The notes below the pieces were generated by a model. The model searched no databases. It saw nothing but the letters and a program-made list of their open reading frames with translations, and was not told where the DNA came from. From Firmicutes bacterium CAG:449 (GTDB lineage Bacteria; Bacillota_I; Bacilli_A; RFN20; CAG-449), in contig FR889447.1 of assembly GCA_000432895.1 (NCBI GenBank), positions 20,419 through 84,418 of the forward strand: a DNA stretch of 64,000 nucleotides, given 5' to 3'. Position 1 is the first letter of the stretch, and the number at the start of each line of letters is the position of its first letter. Both the position numbers and the translations under genes were made by a program. This document shows, in pieces, positions 58,390 to 64,000 of this stretch.

Positions 58390-61053
58390 ATGAAAAGAAA
58401 TTTAATTTATATTACATCATGCTTAATTCTTTTTAATTTATTTGCTTGCTCATCTAATAATTCTTCTATAGATGATACAAGTAATACTAGTCAAACTAGT
58501 GAAACTTCTTTTCTAGAAGCAGTCAATGCGACAAAAGATAACTTCCAATTAGATACTTATTATTATGAAGTAGATAATTTAAAATCTTATCTAAATCATT
58601 ATCAACATAGTAATATTCGATACGATGGAAGTAAATCAATTTATTGGAAAAAATATGTAACTGCATATACTGAAGATAAAAATGAATTTGAAAAATTGTT
58701 AAATATTGATGATAATTATCAACAAATGGTTTTTTATCTTGAAGATGGAGTTCTTCAAGAAAGGTTAAAAAATGAAGAAGATGTTTGGAAACAATTTAAT
58801 TATAAACCAACATTTAGTTTCGATGAAAAGATTACTGATTATATAATTGCTGATCATTACCATGAACAAGATGGATTTTATTATTTAAATGATGAATATT
58901 TAGGAACTGAAGAATGTTCTAGATTAACTGGATATTATGGATCCTATTCTTATTTAAATCAAATTTTTGATTATGTTTGTTTTTCTATCAAAGATGGAAA
59001 ACTTGATGAATATAAGTTTAAAGTAAAGTTTACTAGTATGAAAACAACTACTTTTGATTATGATGCGAATGTTGAATTAACAGGAAAATTTTCTAATATA
59101 GGAACAATTGATTTAAAAGTTCCAGCTTTACCTGTTTATCCAGAAGATTTACTTCCTGAACAAAAAGAATTAGAAGAAGCTAAAATAAAGACTGAAAAAA
59201 ATTATACTTATAATGAAAAATATAGTATTACTGATGAAAATGGTGAAACAAAAACTTATGATTTTATTGAACAAGTCAATAATCGTTCATTTAGAAATTA
59301 TATGTATTCAGAATTTGCAGGATGTTATGTGGATTCTTATACTTATGATGTAGTAAGTATTAGTTTCTCTGGTGGTGTCCACACCACGACATATGATACA
59401 TCTTTATATTATTATGATGATCATACTGAATATTATTCTAATGATATGGATATTGAAGATGATTCTGTTTCAAGTGTGGAAAGAATTGGAAGTAGCTTTG
59501 GTACAAAAATTTATACTTATAATGAAGAAGAAAAATATTATACTCCTAGATTAGAAAAACCAGAAAGATATAATCCTCGTAATGAAACATATCTAGATTA
59601 TGCTTCTAAATCATTTATTCATGGTATTTATGGTGAATATACGACAAATGAAGGAGTTTCATATCATTATGATTTTATTGATTTAAAGTTCTATTTAAAT
59701 GATGAAGGAGTTTTTTCTAAAGCAAGTTATGAATATGATTTAACAATCACTGAAAAAGGTATTTCTAAAGTTTATAAATGCTCTGGAACTGGCTTGTTCT
59801 CTAATGTTGGTACAACTTCATTTGATATTCCAACTGATCCAAATAATGATATAGAACTAGATGAAAGACTACAAGGGTTATATGATTCAATGAATTTAAC
59901 TAATTATTCATATGAGGAAACTTATTCTATTTATGATGATAGTGACAATAAATTAGAATTATATGGAGTTGAAGGACAACCTGTTTATGATAATGTTTTA
60001 AAAGAAAAAGTAAATGGTAGAGATGTTTGTTTATCGCATTATGGATATGTTCCAAGAGTGGATAATCAAGAAGAATATGATGTTGAGTTTGTTGATGAAT
60101 ATTATCATTATGGTGATTATAACTTAGTTAGATCATATAAATTACAAAATTATGAACAATTATTCTTCAATTATGCAGGAACTTATAAATTTACTCCTTG
60201 CATTGAAGCATTAAAGAATTACTTAAAATATTTTAAATTTGTAAGAACAAGAACTATTAATAATCAAGAAGCATATGTTTTCTCTTTACCAGAAGTGTAT
60301 GCTAAAATGTATGGATCAAGTATTGTTAGTAGTGTTGATGAAAATTCTTATACAAAATTCAATAGTTTAAATTTAACTATTATTGGTAATGAAATATATC
60401 AAATTTCTTATGATTATGATTATTATAATAAAACAGATTATATTGGTGTTTGTTCAGGCAAAATTAAAATAAATGGTTTCGGTACTACAGAAGTCAATAT
60501 TCCTAATTTTAATGAAAGCGATTATGAAGTAACTACTCTACAAGATTCAGTTAATTTATTAAAAGATTCTTCTTATAACTACAAAGATTCAGCAAAAATT
60601 TCTTATTTTTCTAATAGAACTATTGGAAATTATATAAATATTAATAATTCATTTAATGTTACTAGTGAGCAAGAAAATGAATATTATTTAAATGATAATA
60701 AGCAATTATGTTTAGATATGAATCTTAAAGATAAAGATTATACGTTTGCAGTTTTATCAAAATTAGATATAGATATTTCCAAAATAGATCAAAGAAAATT
60801 TTATTGTGATAGTAATGGAACATTTGTTTTAAAAAGTGAATATAAAAATGAATTTTTTAAAGAGGTATTACCAATAGAAGAACAATTTGGTGAAGGTAAT
60901 GTTCAACCTCAAAATATTTCTATTGATGCAAATGGAGCTATTTTACAAATTAATTTATCATACATTGTAAGATTTAAATTAGATGATGGAAGTTATGTAG
61001 TATTTTATATTACTCGTTCAATTTTAATTTCAAATTCACCAATTATTATGTAA
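58390..61053 (+). CDS. Large surface lipoprotein with four repeated domains
   Basis: An 887-residue lipoprotein of unknown function. The signal peptide ends in LFAC (Cys20), followed by Ser/Asn/Thr-rich residues. The rest appears to be four related units of about 200 residues. Each opens with a tyrosine-rich strand (NYTYNEKYSITDENG, NYSYEETYSIYDDSD, SYNYKDSAKISYF). The first three close with G-x-F-S-N-[IV]-G-T-like motifs followed by a Pro (GKFSNIGTIDLKVP, GLFSNVGTTSFDIP, GFGTTEVNIP). Composition is unusually rich in Tyr, Asp and Asn. The next lipoprotein gene follows after 19 bp. I do not recognise the family. Confidence 0.7.
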   Translation: MKRNLIYITSCLILFNLFACSSNNSSIDDTSNTSQTSETSFLEAVNATKDNFQLDTYYYEVDNLKSYLNHYQHSNIRYDGSKSIYWKKYVTAYTEDKNEFEKLLNIDDNYQQMVFYLEDGVLQERLKNEEDVWKQFNYKPTFSFDEKITDYIIADHYHEQDGFYYLNDEYLGTEECSRLTGYYGSYSYLNQIFDYVCFSIKDGKLDEYKFKVKFTSMKTTTFDYDANVELTGKFSNIGTIDLKVPALPVYPEDLLPEQKELEEAKIKTEKNYTYNEKYSITDENGETKTYDFIEQVNNRSFRNYMYSEFAGCYVDSYTYDVVSISFSGGVHTTTYDTSLYYYDDHTEYYSNDMDIEDDSVSSVERIGSSFGTKIYTYNEEEKYYTPRLEKPERYNPRNETYLDYASKSFIHGIYGEYTTNEGVSYHYDFIDLKFYLNDEGVFSKASYEYDLTITEKGISKVYKCSGTGLFSNVGTTSFDIPTDPNNDIELDERLQGLYDSMNLTNYSYEETYSIYDDSDNKLELYGVEGQPVYDNVLKEKVNGRDVCLSHYGYVPRVDNQEEYDVEFVDEYYHYGDYNLVRSYKLQNYEQLFFNYAGTYKFTPCIEALKNYLKYFKFVRTRTINNQEAYVFSLPEVYAKMYGSSIVSSVDENSYTKFNSLNLTIIGNEIYQISYDYDYYNKTDYIGVCSGKIKINGFGTTEVNIPNFNESDYEVTTLQDSVNLLKDSSYNYKDSAKISYFSNRTIGNYININNSFNVTSEQENEYYLNDNKQLCLDMNLKDKDYTFAVLSKLDIDISKIDQRKFYCDSNGTFVLKSEYKNEFFKEVLPIEEQFGEGNVQPQNISIDANGAILQINLSYIVRFKLDDGSYVVFYITRSILISNSPIIM

Positions 61054-61072
61054 GAAAGGGGATAATTAGATT

Positions 61073-63010
61073 ATGAAAATGAAAAAATTATTATTAACAA
61101 CTTTACTTGCTTCAACTTTATTAGTTGGATGCAATTCTACACCTACTTCAAGTGAAGTAACTGAACAATATATGATTTATCAAAAAGCTGTTGAAGAAGG
61201 AAAGTTTACAGGTACTTATGAAGAATGGCTAGCTTCTATTAAAGGTGAAAAAGGCGACACTGGAGAAAAAGGCGATAAGGGGGATCCTGGAGAAAAAGGC
61301 GATAAGGGAGATCCTGGAGAAAAAGGTGATAAAGGAGATCCTGGAGAAAAAGGTGAAGATGGAAAAGATTCACCTCATTATGGTGAAAAACATACAGTCA
61401 CTTTTAGTTTAAACGATGATGAATTTTTACCAGCAAATACCTCTACTACTTTAGAAGTTAATTATGGAGATGTAATAAGTTTACCTATTCCTACTAAAGA
61501 AGGTTATACATTTGTTGGTTGGTTTACTGGCGATACTGTTAATGATGGACAATGGTTTAATCATACAGCGGTTTTTGATGATATTACTTTATTTGCTAGA
61601 TTTGCTTTAACTGAATATACTTTACCAACTAATGTAAAAGTTGTTTCAGGCGAAAAGGAAACATATCATTATGGAGATGTTGTTACTTTGGAACCAGTTT
61701 TAAATGAAGGTGAAACTTTTAAAAAATTTACTTTTAGTTCTGTCTTTTTTAATCAAGGAGTGGAACAATTTACTTCCACATATTCTAGTAATTATCAATT
61801 AAAATATATTCTTGGTAAAAATACAAATTTACAAGTAGAAACTTTTGCTACTCCTACTTCCACTGATGGAACAGAAGGAACTTATATTGGAGAATTAAAA
61901 AATGGCGATGAAATATTAGAATTTACTATTGTTCTTGATGGATTAGGCTCATATTGGTTTAATGGTGATCGTTCTAGTATGGAAGTAAGTAATTTTGGTC
62001 ATGTTGAAGATTGGGTAAGTGGAACAACAGAAAATTTATATTTTTCACCTTATATTGTTACAGGTAGTGAAACTGCTTTATATGATTCTTCAATTCATCT
62101 TAATGAAGAAATGCCTGATGGTAATCTTTATTCATATATTTTAGGTAAAGATGATCACGATGATAAAGAAGTTTATTTATGGTTAGATGGTAATAAATAT
62201 GAAGAAAGTACTTGTGATTATGCTGGCACATATTCTGATGCAACTGTAACAATTAAAATTAATGAAGATGGAACAGGTACAATAACTGGGGATAGTTCTG
62301 TTAATGTTACTTCTTCAAAAAGAATAAGTGAAACCGTTATTGAATTAACTGATGAATATGGTGAAGTTTATAAACTTACTCTTCAAAGTGATGGAAAATA
62401 TAAAATAAGATATGAGGATGAAACTCATTTATTAACATTTAAAGCTTATGTATTCCAATGGTTTGGAGTCTTTAAAGGAGTATATACTCCAGAAGAGGAA
62501 GAATGTGAAGTCAAATTAGTGGTTAATAAAGATAAAACTGCAGAAATTTATGTAAGTGGAATTAGTATAGGAACTTATGTAGTTAGTGAATATGACGATT
62601 CTTCACTTACTTTAATGGATGAATATAACGAAACAATAAAAGTCAGTTTACAACTAACAGGTTCTAATCAAGGAAAATATCGTTTACGTTTAGAAGATGG
62701 AACAGCTTATTTAACATTTACATCACTTGCAAATAATCCTTTAGAAGGTTTAACATTTACTGGAACATGTTCAGAAACTGAAGGAGAACATAAATTTGTT
62801 TTCAAAGAAGATTTTAAAGTAGATTATTATTGTGATGGTGCTCTTACATATGAAAATATGAAAGTAGATATTTCAAATTATCCTACTTCAATTGTTCTTA
62901 TTGATGCTAATGATGAAGCAATTACATATACTTTAACTTTTACAAACGAAACAACTTTTACAGTTAACATGAAAGATGATTGTAGAAAAGTAACATATAC
63001 TAAAAAATAA
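61073..63010 (+). CDS. Collagen-like repeat lipoprotein with an InlB-type repeat
   Basis: A 645-residue lipoprotein. The signal peptide ends in LVGC (Cys20). Residues 58-103 form a collagen-like Gly-X-Y stretch (GEKGDKGDP units). Residues about 108-178 resemble an InlB B-repeat / Listeria-Bacteroides repeat (VNYGDVISLPIPTKEGYTFV, then GWFTGD). The C-terminal part has three units of 70-85 residues that begin with GTYSDATVTIK, GVYTPEEEECEVKL and GTCSETEGEHKF. The GxY stretch suggests a trimeric stalk and the tail repeats an extracellular binding region (inference). SD AAAGGGG. A terminator follows. Confidence 0.75.
   Translation: MKMKKLLLTTLLASTLLVGCNSTPTSSEVTEQYMIYQKAVEEGKFTGTYEEWLASIKGEKGDTGEKGDKGDPGEKGDKGDPGEKGDKGDPGEKGEDGKDSPHYGEKHTVTFSLNDDEFLPANTSTTLEVNYGDVISLPIPTKEGYTFVGWFTGDTVNDGQWFNHTAVFDDITLFARFALTEYTLPTNVKVVSGEKETYHYGDVVTLEPVLNEGETFKKFTFSSVFFNQGVEQFTSTYSSNYQLKYILGKNTNLQVETFATPTSTDGTEGTYIGELKNGDEILEFTIVLDGLGSYWFNGDRSSMEVSNFGHVEDWVSGTTENLYFSPYIVTGSETALYDSSIHLNEEMPDGNLYSYILGKDDHDDKEVYLWLDGNKYEESTCDYAGTYSDATVTIKINEDGTGTITGDSSVNVTSSKRISETVIELTDEYGEVYKLTLQSDGKYKIRYEDETHLLTFKAYVFQWFGVFKGVYTPEEEECEVKLVVNKDKTAEIYVSGISIGTYVVSEYDDSSLTLMDEYNETIKVSLQLTGSNQGKYRLRLEDGTAYLTFTSLANNPLEGLTFTGTCSETEGEHKFVFKEDFKVDYYCDGALTYENMKVDISNYPTSIVLIDANDEAITYTLTFTNETTFTVNMKDDCRKVTYTKK
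61262..61342 (+). repeat. Three tandem 27-bp repeats (collagen-like codons)
   Basis: Units 61262-61288, 61289-61315 and 61316-61342 encode GEKGDKGDP each and differ only in third-position G/A or C/T changes. Partial units flank them (61244-61261 and 61343 on). The unit is a multiple of three, so slippage would change stalk length without breaking the frame. Confidence 0.9.
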
Positions 63011-63036
63011 AAAAACTTTAGAAGTATAAAATTATT

Positions 63037-63087
63037 AGACATGGAAAGAAATCCTAAAATTAGGTATAAATTCCATGTCTTATTTTT
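63037..63087 (+). terminator. Terminator after the lipoprotein pair
   Basis: AGACATGGAA (63037-63046) and TTCCATGTCT (63071-63080) form a perfect 10-bp stem with an inner CCTAAAATTAGG hairpin, followed by a T-run. Confidence 0.88.
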
Positions 63088-63196
63088 TTAATAAAAATAG
63101 AAATGTAGTATTTTTTCTTATTTTAATGTGAAAAACTTTTATAAAAATAAATATTTTAATTGTATTAACTTTATAAAGCAATTATATTTATTTTGT

Positions 63197-63235
63197 AGTT
63201 AGATTTGACTAACTTATAGTTAGTTATATCTAACA
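63197..63235. promoter_or_regulatory. Paired 18-bp operator palindromes before the last lipoprotein gene
   Basis: AGTTAG-ATTTGA-CTAACT (63197-63214) and AGTTAG-TTATAT-CTAACA (63218-63235) are 21 bp apart, the same motif and spacing as at the feo promoter. They lie 16 bp before the start of the downstream gene and predict co-regulation with ferrous-iron uptake. A clear -35/-10 pair could not be assigned. Confidence 0.7.
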
Positions 63236-63250
63236 TTAAGGAAATTATAT

Positions 63251-64000
63251 ATTAAAAAATTTAATTTAATTTTAGGTTTATTGCTTTCTAGTGCTACTAT
63301 TATTGGTTTATCTTCTTGTGGAGAAACAGTAAATAATGCAATTAAAGATTTTACTGTTCAAGAAGTTAATAATGTTAGTTATGGTGATGAAATCGATTTT
63401 TCTAAATTAGTAAGTATAGAAACTGACTCGGATGTAGCTTTTTTTAAAGTTAAACTTACTTCTTTAACTCCTTCTACTATTAGTATTGATTCTGAAAAAT
63501 CTTCTATTGCTATTGTTATTGGTGTAGGAGAATGTTCAGTTAAAGTTAATGTGGGTAATTTAGAAAAAACTGTTAGTTTTACTAGTTATGCGACAGTAAG
63601 CTCTATTTCTGTTAAAAGAGTAACTACCACTTTAAAAGTTGGCGATAGTATAAATCTTGATGAATATGTTGCAATTAAAGTTGCATCCCCTAAGGGAAGC
63701 CAAGGAGCTTATTTTGCAACTTCTAAAAATGAAGATGTTGCTTTAATTAGTCAAGATGGAAAAACGGTTAATTTAGTTGGTCCAGGTGATTTAACTATAG
63801 AAATTCAAGATGTAACTGGTAAAAGAAAAGGATATTTAACTGGAAAAGTTTATTCTCAAATGCAACTTGATGTTAAAGAATTTGCTTCTAAAATAAAAAA
63901 TAATTATTATGTTTATTCTTTTTCTAATAGTTCAAAAAGTTTTGCTAAATATTTTCCATCTATTCATACAGAAAATTATGCTGCTTATCCATATTATTAT
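63251..64000 (+). CDS. Lipoprotein with Ig-like (BIG-type) repeats, 3' end outside the window, probable ATT start
   Basis: An open frame from 63251 to the window edge (250 codons). Read from ATT 63251 it starts with KKFNLILGLLLSS and has the lipobox GLSSC, so the signal peptide is good. SD AAGGA (63238-63242) stands 8 nt before that ATT, and no ATG, GTG or TTG lies in frame between it and the upstream stop at 63221. The only later alternative, TTG 63281, would remove the basic N-terminus. Beta-rich segments such as SSISVKRVTTTLKVGDSINL and LVGPGDLTIEIQD resemble BIG2-like Ig repeats. Function unknown. The operators just upstream link it to iron control (inference). Confidence 0.7.
   Translation, partial: MKKFNLILGLLLSSATIIGLSSCGETVNNAIKDFTVQEVNNVSYGDEIDFSKLVSIETDSDVAFFKVKLTSLTPSTISIDSEKSSIAIVIGVGECSVKVNVGNLEKTVSFTSYATVSSISVKRVTTTLKVGDSINLDEYVAIKVASPKGSQGAYFATSKNEDVALISQDGKTVNLVGPGDLTIEIQDVTGKRKGYLTGKVYSQMQLDVKEFASKIKNNYYVYSFSNSSKSFAKYFPSIHTENYAAYPYYY

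Noticed and set aside
61262..61342. CRISPR-like repeats
   Set aside because: The 27-bp units are contiguous without spacers and encode collagen-like GEKGDKGDP in frame.

Overview
The window is a very AT-rich bacterial chromosome segment (by eye well under 30% G+C) that spans the replication origin. TGA is used as a stop (for example in rnpA and aroB), so this is the standard bacterial code and not the Mycoplasma code. Gene content (dnaA/dnaN, rpmH-rnpA-yidC-jag, RNase M5, ComFA/ComFC, Rex, CarD-like factor, many small lipoproteins, catabolite-response elements) points to a low-GC Firmicute of the class Bacilli. It is probably an anaerobic, fermentative, host- or gut-associated lineage near the Erysipelotrichales/RF39/Mollicutes-related groups. 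The lineage is inference; no 16S rRNA lies in the window. I recognised no rRNA, tRNA, CRISPR array, insertion sequence or prophage.

Layout. 1-4202 (minus): CcpA-type-controlled operon of two GH43 arabinanase/xylosidase lipoproteins, a sugar-binding lipoprotein and the start of an ABC permease. 4482-7195 (minus): dnaN and dnaA. 7196-7737: oriC with four perfect DnaA boxes. 7738-11572 (plus): rpmH, rnpA, yidC, jag, a CarD-like gene and a CmpB-like membrane protein. 11618-15125: a jelly-roll lipoprotein broken by a 20-bp tandem duplication, followed by a secreted lipoprotein tyrosine phosphatase. 15214-21190: complete shikimate operon (all seven steps in six genes, AroE and AroK fused). 21174-34195: housekeeping run with mnmE, tatD, rnmV, rsmA, a SpoIIQ-like degenerate M23 protein, comFA, comFC, csp, tilS, ftsH, a membrane metallophosphoesterase and dus. 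34282-37367: flavoprotein plus GT-C membrane glycosyltransferase. 37344-41556: AraC regulator divergent from rhaB-rhaA-rhaD. 41653-46468: lysS, a short peptide gene, a GH2 relic and an intact GH2 beta-galactosidase. 47182-54998 (minus): rex-adhE-ferredoxin-sensory [FeFe] hydrogenase-SpoIIE phosphatase-[FeFe] hydrogenase operon. 55191-58091 (minus): feoA-feoA-feoB and a FeoB-associated Cys-rich protein. 58390-64000: three large lipoproteins, the last truncated by the window end.

How the parts fit: extracellular arabinan/xylan, galactoside and rhamnose use feeds fermentation. Reducing power leaves as ethanol (AdhE) and H2 ([FeFe] hydrogenases) under Rex and apparent CcpA control. Feo supplies the ferrous iron these iron-sulfur enzymes need. 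The most interesting regulatory signal is a pair of 18-bp palindromes (AGTTAG-N6-CTAACT, 21 bp apart) present both at the feo promoter and in front of the lipoprotein gene at 63251, which suggests one metal-responsive regulon. That lipoprotein appears to start with the rare codon ATT. Three genes (tilS, dus, araC) look leaderless.
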